Shown here: positions 1 through 6,068 of the stretch, piece after piece | Position numbering within the stretch: position 1 is the first letter of the stretch | Layout: every line of letters starts with the position of its first letter | From: Legionella genomosp. 1 | GTDB lineage: Bacteria; Pseudomonadota; Gammaproteobacteria; Legionellales; Legionellaceae | DNA: 7,291 nt | Assembly: GCA_945862275.1 (NCBI GenBank) | Contig: CAMAYA010000059.1 | Location: 1 to 7,291, forward strand | Direction: 5' to 3' | Notes under the pieces: generated by a model | Told to the model about the DNA's origin: nothing | Seen by the model: only the letters and a program-made list of their open reading frames with translations | The model's database searches: none | Program-made: the position numbers and the translations under genes

Positions 1-230
1 GCTTGACCTGATATTCCGCCACCGACTACGGTTGCGTAAATATCAAATTTACTGAGCATATCAACTGCTTCTAAGGGCTGTCGAATGACCATGCATGATG
101 TTTCACGACCAAAATATTCTTCCAATGCACGGTTGTTTACTTTGATTTCACCTTTGCCTGGGCGCATAAAAACCCGTGCTGATGAACTTTTTCTGCGACC
201 TGTGCCGTAATATTGCTGTAATTCAGCCAT
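1..230 (-). CDS. rpsI: 30S ribosomal protein S9, N-terminal part (runs off the window)
   Basis: S9 is a structural protein of the small ribosomal subunit head; its C-terminal tail, outside this window, reaches the P-site tRNA. The visible 76 complete codons begin MAELQQYYGTGRRKSS and include the YFGRET block near residues 40-43, followed by RQPLEAVDM and the VVGGGISGQ segment near residues 68-76, all typical of bacterial S9. The ATG lies at 230-228. Its Shine-Dalgarno GAGG (244-241) sits inside the last codons of rplM, with 10 bases to the start, and the gap to the rplM stop is only 5 bases. Translational coupling to rplM is therefore likely. The conserved rplM-rpsI pairing supports the call. 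The gene is cut by the window edge, not broken. Confidence 0.97.
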   Translation of the reverse strand, partial: MAELQQYYGTGRRKSSSARVFMRPGKGEIKVNNRALEEYFGRETSCMVIRQPLEAVDMLSKFDIYATVVGGGISGQ

Positions 231-235
231 AATAC

Positions 236-670
236 TTATTCCTCAATATCAAGTTTTTTAGGTTGCTGGGCCTCATGGGGATGATCTGAACCTGCGTAGA
301 TTTTAAGCTTGCGGTACATGTCACGACCCAATGGGTTTTTAGGAAGCATCCCTTTTACGGCACGCTCGATAATGCGGGCAGGATTTTTGGCCTGTAATTT
401 ATCGAAAGAAATCGATTTAATCCCACCGGGGTGACCCGTGTGGTGATAATACATTTTTTCTTTGAATTTACGACCTGTAACAACTACTTTTTCCGCATTG
501 ATCACAATAATACAATCACCCGTATCAGCATGGGGAGTATATTCTGCTTTGTGCTTACCACGTAAACGTCGCGCAATTTCAGTAGAAAGCCGACCCAATA
601 TCATATCGCTGGCATCAACTACATACCAATCACGTTTAACTTCGTGTGTCTTGGCGCTAAATGTTTTCAT
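236..670 (-). CDS. rplM: 50S ribosomal protein L13
   Basis: L13 is an early-assembly protein of the large ribosomal subunit that binds 23S rRNA. The 144-residue product matches the family length (142 in E. coli). It starts MKTFSAKTHEVKRDWYVVDA and carries the conserved LGRLSTEIARRLRGKHK block (about residues 26-42), the HADTGDCIIVINAEKV segment (46-61), the YYHHTGHPGG motif (about 74-83), and the ERAVKGMLPKNPLGR motif (about 102-116). The ATG at 670-668 is preceded by Shine-Dalgarno GGAG (682-679) at 8 bases. A promoter with a GC-rich discriminator lies about 50 bases upstream, so rplM-rpsI can probably be transcribed apart from the upstream synthetase genes. The final two Glu codons double as the ribosome binding site of rpsI. 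Confidence 0.98.
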   Translation of the reverse strand: MKTFSAKTHEVKRDWYVVDASDMILGRLSTEIARRLRGKHKAEYTPHADTGDCIIVINAEKVVVTGRKFKEKMYYHHTGHPGGIKSISFDKLQAKNPARIIERAVKGMLPKNPLGRDMYRKLKIYAGSDHPHEAQQPKKLDIEE

Positions 671-768
671 TAAACTAACTCCGAACCACCTGAAAAATGA
701 ATAATCTTTTAATCATGGACGGGCGATTTTACCCAAAAATGATCGAATCCACAAGTGCAAATGCACAA
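671..768 (-). promoter_or_regulatory. Intergenic leader of rplM-rpsI with putative sigma70 promoter
   Basis: On the minus strand a -10-like TAAAAT (731-726) lies 17 bases downstream of a -35-like TTGTGG (754-749). The expected transcription start is near position 719. The -10 is followed directly by CGCCCG, a GC-rich discriminator of the type found at rRNA and ribosomal-protein promoters under stringent control; this regulatory reading is inference. The -10 matches consensus at five of six bases and the -35 at only three. The leader would be about 48 nucleotides and ends in GGAG, 8 bases before the rplM ATG. No convincing terminator for the upstream operon lies in this gap, so read-through from the ferredoxin gene into rplM remains possible. 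Confidence 0.6.
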
Positions 769-1086
769 TTAATCTGAATTGATTAACAACCGCTCCACGC
801 GTTGCCCCGAAACCAGGTGCTGGCTAATGATTTCGTCAATATCCGAATGCGTTCTGTAAGTATACCATACTCCTTCCGGATAAATAACAATGCACGGACC
901 AAGACCACAACGGCCAAGACAGCCTGATTTACTCACGCGTATTTTATGTTGACCATACAAGCCCGTCGTTTTAAGGCGTTCTTTTAAATAATCAAAGAAA
1001 GGCTCTCCACCCGTGTTCGCACAACAGGTTTTTCCTTCGGCTTTCTGATTGGTGCAAACAAATATATGTTTTGTGTAATAACTCAA
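769..1086 (-). CDS. Thioredoxin-like (2Fe-2S) ferredoxin family protein
   Basis: This 105-residue protein has the cysteine pattern of the thioredoxin-fold 2Fe-2S ferredoxins (Aquifex Fd4 and Clostridium pasteurianum type): Cys11, Cys22 (with Cys21 next to it), Cys56 and Cys60, giving C-x10-C-x33-C-x3-C. The block SGCLGRCGLGPCIVIYPEGVWY around residues 54-75 is the family hallmark, with an extra Cys65. The domain fills the whole protein; there is no signal peptide or membrane segment, so a soluble cytoplasmic electron carrier is likely. The start is a TTG at 1086-1084: an in-frame TAA lies three codons upstream and no ATG or GTG occurs before Cys11. The TTG overlaps the ihfA stop in the tetranucleotide TTGA, which suggests translational coupling, with only a weak GAG about 10 bases upstream. 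The redox partner cannot be read from this window. Confidence 0.9.
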   Translation of the reverse strand: MSYYTKHIFVCTNQKAEGKTCCANTGGEPFFDYLKERLKTTGLYGQHKIRVSKSGCLGRCGLGPCIVIYPEGVWYTYRTHSDIDEIISQHLVSGQRVERLLINSD

Positions 1087-1385
1087 CTTGATTTATCTCG
1101 TTCGTCTATTTTTGTTTTTAATTTAAAACCGGGCTTAAATGTCACCACACGCCGGGCAGCCACTGGAATGTCTTCGCCCGTTTTTGGGTTACGACCCGGG
1201 CGAACCGGTTTGTCACGCAGGACAAAATTTCCAAAACCGGACAGTTTCACATGATGTCCCTGTTCCAAGATGGACCGTGTCTCTTCAAAAAATTGATCGA
1301 GAACGGCCCTGGCATCGGGCTTCGATAAGCCTATGTCATTACACAACGCATCTACCATAATCGCTTTGCTGAGTGCACTCACCAT
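1083..1385 (-). CDS. ihfA: Integration host factor subunit alpha
   Basis: IhfA pairs with IhfB to form the nucleoid protein IHF, which bends DNA sharply in promoters, origins and recombination sites. The 100-residue product matches E. coli IhfA (99 residues) throughout: LSKAIMVDALCNDIGLSK at the N terminus, the KLSGFGNF motif (residues 47-54), then RPGRNPKTGEDIP (62-74) on the DNA-binding arm, with Pro67 corresponding to the intercalating Pro65 of E. coli, and ARRVVTFKPG near the C terminus. The RNPKTGEDIPV arm fits the alpha subunit better than HU or IhfB. The ATG at 1385-1383 has Shine-Dalgarno AAGGA (1394-1390) laid over the pheT stop codon, and the gap to pheT is 7 bases. The 3' end overlaps the ferredoxin start. 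The pheT-ihfA linkage is the same as in E. coli. Confidence 0.97.
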   Translation of the reverse strand: MVSALSKAIMVDALCNDIGLSKPDARAVLDQFFEETRSILEQGHHVKLSGFGNFVLRDKPVRPGRNPKTGEDIPVAARRVVTFKPGFKLKTKIDERDKSS

Positions 1386-1392
1386 TCGTTCC

Positions 1393-3810
1393 TTAAATGT
1401 TTTCTTGACCGCGCGAACCCACCATCGGCGTCATATCCCGCAGTACAATCGCGAAATCATCTTCCAATCGTTTGAGTACAGCCGCAATCACTGCATGAAT
1501 CTCCGTGTCGACCAGTGTGCGTTTATCGTCCTGCAAGGTCAAGGCAATCGCTAAACTTTTTTTATCCGCAGGAATGGAGTCACCCATATACACATCAAAT
1601 ACATCGAACGCTTTGAGCAATCCTAAAGGCACTGCCTCACGCACGGCCTGTTCAATCTGTCCCACCGAAACGTCCAGGTTTACCAACAAAGACAAATCAC
1701 GACGAATCTGTGGGTATTTGGAAATGGATTGAAAGCGCACGGAATGATGCTCACAAAGAACAGCCAGTGACAGCTCAAACAACATCACTTCCGCTTTTAA
1801 ATCAAGCGCATCCAGCAAACGCGGATGCAACACACCAATCCAACCGGCATCCGTATCGCCGATCAAAATACGTGCCGATTGCCCAGGATGCAAAGCCGCA
1901 TGCTTTGCTGCCACAAAGCGTACGTTCGGTATCTGCAGCAAGTCAAGGAGTGCGTGCAAATCCCCTTTCATATCATAAAAATCAAAGACTCGAGCCGGCT
2001 CACTCCAATTCAATCCGCCATGCGCACCGGTTAATAAACCCGCCACGCACGCGCGCTCTTTTACCTGCTCGCCGTCAATATCAAATACCACCCCTGACTC
2101 AAAAAACCGGATGGACGTTTGTTGTCGATGAATATTGTAAATCATAGATGCCAGTAGTCCTGGCCATAGACCAACACGCATTTGCGACAATTCAGAAGAG
2201 ATGGGATTTAATAGGTCAAACGTCTGTGCATCAGGATACATCGCACTTTGGAATTGGGGATCAACAAAACTATAATTAATCGTTTCACGGTAGCCGCGGC
2301 CACTTAAAAATGCGGACATGCTCGTAGATAGCCGCTCGAGAGGATTGATTGGACCCGCGTGCATGTTCGTTATTACAGGCGTTCCCACGATCTTATCGTA
2401 CCCATAGAGCCGAATAATTTCTTCTACTAAATCCACGTCCAAGGCAATATCAAAGCGATGAGAGGGCACACCGACCGCCCAGACTGAGCCGCCTAGCTCA
2501 ACGCTCATGCCTAGCCCACGTAACGACAACGCCATGTCTTCTATGGGGATATCTAACCCAGTTAATTGTAACACTTTTTCCGGATTAAATAGTACCTCTA
2601 CAATAGCTGGCATTTGGTCCAGTTGATTCACCACGGTTATAGGCCCAACGCGCCCTCCCACAATCGATTGCAATAAATCGGTTGCACGCTCCAAAGCCAA
2701 CGCTTGTATGCTGGGGTCAACGCCTCGTTCAAAGCGTTGTGAGGAATCACTGCACAAGCCATAACGCCGTGCAACACCTGCCACTACCAATGGATTAAAA
2801 AAGGCGCTTTCAAGAAAAATATCGGTGGTATCTGCTTGTACCGAACTCGCTTCCCCCCCCATGACGCCAGCTATACTCAAGGGAACGCCTTCGTCAGCAA
2901 TTACCAACACTTGTTCATGCAACGTGACTTCTTGTCCATCTAGCAAGACCAGTGTCTCGCCTGCATGGCTAAACCGGACCTGAATATCACCGTGAATTGT
3001 TTTCAAATCGAAGGCATGCATCGGTTGACCAAGCTCCAGCATGACGTAATTGGTCACATCAACCACTGGATGCAGCACACGGACGCCGCCACGGCGTAAC
3101 CGTTCTTTCATCCATAGAGGAGTGCATGCATGAGGGTTAATCCCGCGGATAATGCGGCCACAATATTGAGGGCAAGCTGCAGGTGCTGCTAAATGCACCG
3201 CAAGGGATTCATCGCCATCCGGTTGAATCCGTTTCGACGGCAATGCTTGCAATGGCAATTGATTAAGTGCTGCCACCTCCCGAGCCATGCCTAATATACT
3301 AAAGCAATCAGCCCGATTCGGCGTGAGATCAATATCCAAAACCTGATCATCCAAGTACAAATAATCTCGCAAATCAGTGCCTATGGGCGCATCATCAGGA
3401 AGCTCCATGATGCCTTCGGAACGGTCATCCAAGCCGAGCTCTGACACGGAGCAAAGCATGCCTTGTGACAACTGGCCACGCAGCATGGATTCTTTAATGA
3501 CGAGATCTCCTGGCAAATGAGCACCCGTCATTGCCAAGGCCACTTTTAATCCTGCACGCACGTTCTGAGCACCGCACACAATCTTCAAGGGAGAGCCTGT
3601 ACCTGCATCCACTTCACACAAAGTCAACTTATCCGCTTCTGGATGGGGTGAGGTTTGGATTACATGGGCTACAACTACGTGGCTAAATGCACCTGCAACT
3701 GGATTTAGCGCATCCACTTCGAGACCCGCCATCGTTAATTGGGCAGCCAATTGTTGACCTGTTAATGAGGGACTAACCCACTCTCGCAACCACGCTTCAC
3801 TTGCTTTCAT
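1393..3810 (-). CDS. pheT: Phenylalanyl-tRNA synthetase beta subunit
   Basis: PheT forms the (alpha-beta)2 enzyme with PheS; it binds tRNA-Phe and edits mischarged tyrosine. The 805 residues match the long bacterial form (795 in E. coli). Domains in order: EMAP-like tRNA-binding domain (about 39-148), B3/B4 editing domain (about 211-385) with HPVVDVTNYVMLELGQPMHA (247-266), GVMGG (315-319) and Glu334 in LESAFFNP, then B5 (about 403-475) with the Mg-binding set Asp454, Asp460, Glu463 and Glu464 in RFDIALDVDLVEEIIRLYGY, a catalytic-like core without activity (about 485-680), and a C-terminal FDX-ACB anticodon-binding domain (about 711-795) with KYPQIRRDLSLLV at its start. The ATG at 3810-3808 follows Shine-Dalgarno AAGG (3821-3818), which overlaps the pheS stop codon; the gap is 9 bases. 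The gene is intact, including across a run of eight G bases at 2860-2853. Confidence 0.98.
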   Translation of the reverse strand: MKASEAWLREWVSPSLTGQQLAAQLTMAGLEVDALNPVAGAFSHVVVAHVIQTSPHPEADKLTLCEVDAGTGSPLKIVCGAQNVRAGLKVALAMTGAHLPGDLVIKESMLRGQLSQGMLCSVSELGLDDRSEGIMELPDDAPIGTDLRDYLYLDDQVLDIDLTPNRADCFSILGMAREVAALNQLPLQALPSKRIQPDGDESLAVHLAAPAACPQYCGRIIRGINPHACTPLWMKERLRRGGVRVLHPVVDVTNYVMLELGQPMHAFDLKTIHGDIQVRFSHAGETLVLLDGQEVTLHEQVLVIADEGVPLSIAGVMGGEASSVQADTTDIFLESAFFNPLVVAGVARRYGLCSDSSQRFERGVDPSIQALALERATDLLQSIVGGRVGPITVVNQLDQMPAIVEVLFNPEKVLQLTGLDIPIEDMALSLRGLGMSVELGGSVWAVGVPSHRFDIALDVDLVEEIIRLYGYDKIVGTPVITNMHAGPINPLERLSTSMSAFLSGRGYRETINYSFVDPQFQSAMYPDAQTFDLLNPISSELSQMRVGLWPGLLASMIYNIHRQQTSIRFFESGVVFDIDGEQVKERACVAGLLTGAHGGLNWSEPARVFDFYDMKGDLHALLDLLQIPNVRFVAAKHAALHPGQSARILIGDTDAGWIGVLHPRLLDALDLKAEVMLFELSLAVLCEHHSVRFQSISKYPQIRRDLSLLVNLDVSVGQIEQAVREAVPLGLLKAFDVFDVYMGDSIPADKKSLAIALTLQDDKRTLVDTEIHAVIAAVLKRLEDDFAIVLRDMTPMVGSRGQENI

Positions 3811-3819
3811 TAAATCGCC

Positions 3820-4833
3820 TTAAAACTGCTTCAAAAAGGTAATGTCATTTTCAAACATCATGCGCAAATCATCGATGCCGTAATACAGCATAGCCAGCCT
3901 GTCCAAGCCCATACCAAATGCCCATCCTTGGTATTCATCAGGAGAAATGTTCACGGCATTCAACACATGGGGATGCACCATGCCACAGCCTAAGACTTCA
4001 AGCCAACCGGTGTATTTGCATGAGCGACACCCTTTGCCTGCGCACTGCGTGCATTCAATATCGACTTCAGCTGAAGGTTCCGTGAATGGGAAATAGGAGG
4101 GTCTAAATCGAATGGCCAATTCCCGCCCAAAAAATGACGCGAAAAAATCTTGGAGCAAGCCTTTCAAACCCGCCATTGTAGCTTGTTTATCAATCAACAA
4201 ACCTTCAACCTGATGAAACATCGGTGTATGCGTCACATCAGAATCACAACGGTATACGCGTCCCGGAGCAATTAATCGCAACGGTGGCGTGCGCTTTTCC
4301 ATGGTTCGAATTTGAACAGGGGACGTGTGAGTACGAAGCAAACGGCCATCCCCAAAATAAAATGTATCATGCATGGCACGGGCAGGATGATGCCCTGGGA
4401 TATTGAGCGCTTCAAAATTATAAAATTCCGTTTCGATTTCCGGCCCATCAACAATATCAAATCCTAACCGACTGAAATAATCATTCACGCGCTGTCTGAC
4501 TTGCGTCACGGGGTGTAATGAGCCGGATTGGTTATTACGCCCTGGCAAACTCACATCGATGTGCTCGTTGGCTAGTTTTTGTAGCAACAGGCGTTCATTT
4601 AACTCCAGCATTTTTTGTTCGATTTGCTCGGCTATATCACGCTTTGCAAGGTTTACCAGCTGGCCTACGCGTGGTTTTTCTTGTGCGGACAAATGAGCCA
4701 ATGTCTTTAATATATCGGTCAACCGACCTTTTTTACCGAGGTAATCAACACGAATCGTTTCTAATGTGGGGATGTCTTCTGCGTGCGCAATGGCGGCCAT
4801 CGCGTCAAATTGTAACGAGGTGAGATCTTGCAT
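3820..4833 (-). CDS. pheS: Phenylalanyl-tRNA synthetase alpha subunit
   Basis: PheS is the catalytic class II subunit that activates phenylalanine and charges tRNA-Phe together with PheT. It has 337 residues (327 in E. coli). An N-terminal coiled-coil arm (about 1-90) is followed by class II motif 1 (VDGPEIETEFYNFEALN, from residue 128), motif 2 (APGRVYRCDSDVTHTPMFHQVEGL, 189-212), the phenylalanine-pocket FPFTEPSAEVD (248-258), and motif 3 (GWAFGMGLDRLAMLYYGI, 303-320) with Ala305 at the position of the E. coli specificity residue Ala294. Four cysteines at 261, 264, 269 and 272 form a CxxC-x4-CxxC insertion absent from E. coli PheS. The ATG at 4833-4831 has Shine-Dalgarno GAGG (4844-4841) at 7 bases. 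An 80-base leader with a terminator-like hairpin separates it from rplT. Confidence 0.98.
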   Translation of the reverse strand: MQDLTSLQFDAMAAIAHAEDIPTLETIRVDYLGKKGRLTDILKTLAHLSAQEKPRVGQLVNLAKRDIAEQIEQKMLELNERLLLQKLANEHIDVSLPGRNNQSGSLHPVTQVRQRVNDYFSRLGFDIVDGPEIETEFYNFEALNIPGHHPARAMHDTFYFGDGRLLRTHTSPVQIRTMEKRTPPLRLIAPGRVYRCDSDVTHTPMFHQVEGLLIDKQATMAGLKGLLQDFFASFFGRELAIRFRPSYFPFTEPSAEVDIECTQCAGKGCRSCKYTGWLEVLGCGMVHPHVLNAVNISPDEYQGWAFGMGLDRLAMLYYGIDDLRMMFENDITFLKQF

Positions 4834-4913
4834 AAATAAGCCTCAACGGGGCGGATGCACCCCTTTTGTAAAAAGGAGGCCTAAGCCTCCTGATGTAACA
4901 GATGATCAATCAA
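4834..4913 (-). promoter_or_regulatory. pheS leader region between rplT and pheS
   Basis: This 80-base gap is the widest inside the rplT-pheST-ihfA run. It begins with a TTGATTGATTGATC stretch overlapping the rplT stop, then a strong terminator hairpin, then a second short hairpin at 4863-4848 (GGGGTG-CATC-CGCCCC on the minus strand, six pairs with one G-U), and then the pheS Shine-Dalgarno. In E. coli the same gap holds the pheM leader peptide and the pheST attenuator. Here the hairpin starts only about 22 bases after the rplT stop, and no reading frame with repeated Phe codons is visible. Classical phenylalanine attenuation is therefore not supported. I see no convincing promoter for pheS in the gap. 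Confidence 0.6.
4869..4891 (-). terminator. Intrinsic terminator or attenuator hairpin after rplT
   Basis: Read on the minus strand, AGGAGGC (4891-4885), loop TTAG, and GCCTCCT (4880-4874) form a perfect seven-pair stem, followed by a run of T continuing to 4870. This is the standard form of a Rho-independent terminator. It lies inside what looks like a continuous operon, so it probably acts as a partial terminator that lowers pheST-ihfA expression relative to the ribosomal protein genes, or as a regulated attenuator. The sequence alone does not show which. Confidence 0.8.
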
Positions 4914-5270
4914 TCAAGCAAGAGCGGCTTTCGCAAGCTCTGCAACGGCAGCAAACGCCGGTTTATCATGAACGGCCATGTCAGCTAGAACCTTACGATC
5001 CAGCTCAATTTCGGCTTTTTTCAAACCATCAATCAAACGACTGTAGGACATGCCGCATTCACGGGCTTGTGCATTAATACGCACAATCCACAATGCACGG
5101 AATTGCCTTTTCTTTTGACGACGATCGCGGTATGCATATTGACCGGCTTTAATAACAGCCTGTTTTGCAACGCGATACACGCGACTACGGGCACCGTAAT
5201 ACCCTTTGGCTTGGTCTAATACTTTTTTGTGACGCGCTTTGGCAGTCACACCACGTTTAACTCTTGGCAT
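4914..5270 (-). CDS. rplT: 50S ribosomal protein L20
   Basis: L20 is needed early in large-subunit assembly and binds 23S rRNA. The product has 118 residues, the normal bacterial length, and is highly basic at the N terminus (MPRVKRGVTAKARHKKVL), with the conserved AKGYYGARSRVYRVAKQAV block (about 21-39), then RDRRQKKRQFRALWI (48-62) and INAQARECGMSYSRLIDGLKKA (about 65-86). The ATG at 5270-5268 follows a strong Shine-Dalgarno GGAGG (5283-5279) at 8 bases, and the gap to the rpmI stop is 15 bases. In E. coli, L20 represses translation of rpmI-rplT by binding the mRNA upstream of rpmI; the same gene order makes this plausible here, but I did not identify the operator fold. Confidence 0.98.
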   Translation of the reverse strand: MPRVKRGVTAKARHKKVLDQAKGYYGARSRVYRVAKQAVIKAGQYAYRDRRQKKRQFRALWIVRINAQARECGMSYSRLIDGLKKAEIELDRKVLADMAVHDKPAFAAVAELAKAALA

Positions 5271-5285
5271 TATTCATTCCTCCCA

Positions 5286-5486
5286 TTAACTACCGTGCAA
5301 CATGCGGGACGCTAAACGCGCATCACATGGCTTCAATGTACCCGACGAAACACGCAAATGACGCTTTTGTTTAGTCGACTTTTTGGTGAGGATATGATTA
5401 CGATAAGCGCCACGACGTTTAATCGCGCCACTTGCCGTCTTACGGAAACGTTTACACGCTCCACGATGTGATTTTAACTTTGGCAT
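5286..5486 (-). CDS. rpmI: 50S ribosomal protein L35
   Basis: L35 is a small basic protein of the large ribosomal subunit. The 66-residue product starts MPKLKSHRGACKRFRKTASG and contains the family signature HILTKKSTKQKRHLR (about residues 31-45); E. coli L35 has 65 residues. The ATG at 5486-5484 is preceded by GGAG (5499-5496) at 9 bases. It sits 25 bases after infC and 15 bases before rplT, the standard infC-rpmI-rplT order. In E. coli this start region is the target of L20 autorepression through a long-range pseudoknot reaching into infC. Whether that fold exists here was not established. Confidence 0.97.
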   Translation of the reverse strand: MPKLKSHRGACKRFRKTASGAIKRRGAYRNHILTKKSTKQKRHLRVSSGTLKPCDARLASRMLHGS

Positions 5487-5511
5487 AACACTGTACTCCG
5501 CATTTAAAAAA

Positions 5512-6048
5512 TCATGATTTCTTCTTGGGCGATAATACCATCAGCAACTGTCGGCCTTCACGTTTTGGATGCTGCTCAACCACGGCAAATTCCGCCGTGT
5601 CTTTCTGAACGCGTTCCAAAATTTTCATACCAAGGTCTTGATGTGCCACTTCACGGCCGCGAAAACGCAGCGTGATTTTGACTTTATCGCCATGATCCAG
5701 GAAACGTACCAGGTTGCGTAGCTTGACCTGATAATCCCCATCTTCCGTCGTAGGACGAAACTTTAGCTCTTTGACCTGCACTTGCTTCTGCTTTTTCTTT
5801 GCTTCAGCTTGTTTTTTGCTCACTTCAAAGAGAAACTTGCCGTAGTCCATGATGCGACAGACGGGTGGTTTTGCTGTGGGTGAAATCTCAACCAAATCAA
5901 AGCCGCCCTCTTCCGCAGCACGCAACGCTTCACGCGTTGACACTATTCCTGCCTGATTGCCATCTACATCAATTAAGCGTACCTCAGGTACATTGATCTG
6001 TTCATTGATTCGCGCGCGATCACTCTCACGCTTATTTGATGCACTAAT
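5512..6048 (-). CDS. infC: Translation initiation factor IF-3 (AUU start)
   Basis: IF3 binds the 30S subunit, keeps it from joining the 50S subunit too early, and checks start codon and initiator tRNA. With the start at ATT (6048-6046) the product is 178 residues (180 in E. coli). The N-terminal domain contains VSTREALRAAEEGGFDLVEISP (36-57) and the IF3 signature AKPPVCRIMDYGKF (59-72); a Lys-rich linker (about 78-93) leads to the C-terminal domain with KELKFRPTTEDGDYQVKL (93-110), then ITLRFRGRE (125-133) and GRQLLMVLSPKKK at the end. No ATG is available at the N terminus. A TTG two codons further upstream (6054-6052) is in frame but only one base from the Shine-Dalgarno, whereas ATT is seven bases away. 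The AUU start is a known feature of infC and underlies IF3 autoregulation in E. coli. Confidence 0.95.
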   Translation of the reverse strand: MSASNKRESDRARINEQINVPEVRLIDVDGNQAGIVSTREALRAAEEGGFDLVEISPTAKPPVCRIMDYGKFLFEVSKKQAEAKKKQKQVQVKELKFRPTTEDGDYQVKLRNLVRFLDHGDKVKITLRFRGREVAHQDLGMKILERVQKDTAEFAVVEQHPKREGRQLLMVLSPKKKS

Positions 6049-6060
6049 GGTCAATCCTCC
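6046..6060 (-). promoter_or_regulatory. infC ribosome binding site that decides the AUU start
   Basis: On the minus strand, GGAGG at 6060-6056 is followed by ATTGACC and then the ATT at 6048-6046. The seven-base spacing suits initiation at ATT. The in-frame TTG (6054-6052) is separated from GGAGG by one base, which is too close. The ATT triplet at 6055-6053, directly after GGAGG, is in another frame and meets a stop (TAG) within four codons. The placement therefore favours the ATT at 6048. Confidence 0.8.
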
Positions 6061-6068
6061 AACTAAGT

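Noticed and set aside
755..766. Inverted repeat GTGCA-TT-TGCAC after the ferredoxin stop as a terminator
   Set aside because: The stem has only five pairs around a two-base loop and there is no T-run after it on the minus strand; it borders the rplM -35 region instead.
1710..2147. Long plus-strand open frame (145 codons) antisense to pheT, and the other plus-strand frames
   Set aside because: They lie fully inside well-recognised minus-strand genes, have no family resemblance I can see and no ribosome binding site or intergenic space of their own.
4834..4913. pheM-like phenylalanine leader peptide before pheS
   Set aside because: No frame with repeated Phe codons fits between rplT and the hairpin; the only tiny frame (GTG CAT CCG CCC CGT TGA) lies after the hairpin and has no Phe codon.
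5509..5520. Perfect 12-base palindrome AAATCATGATTT over the infC stop followed by T bases, as a terminator
   Set aside because: It is AT-rich, has no loop, and sits within a tight infC-rpmI-rplT unit; a stable RNA hairpin is unlikely.
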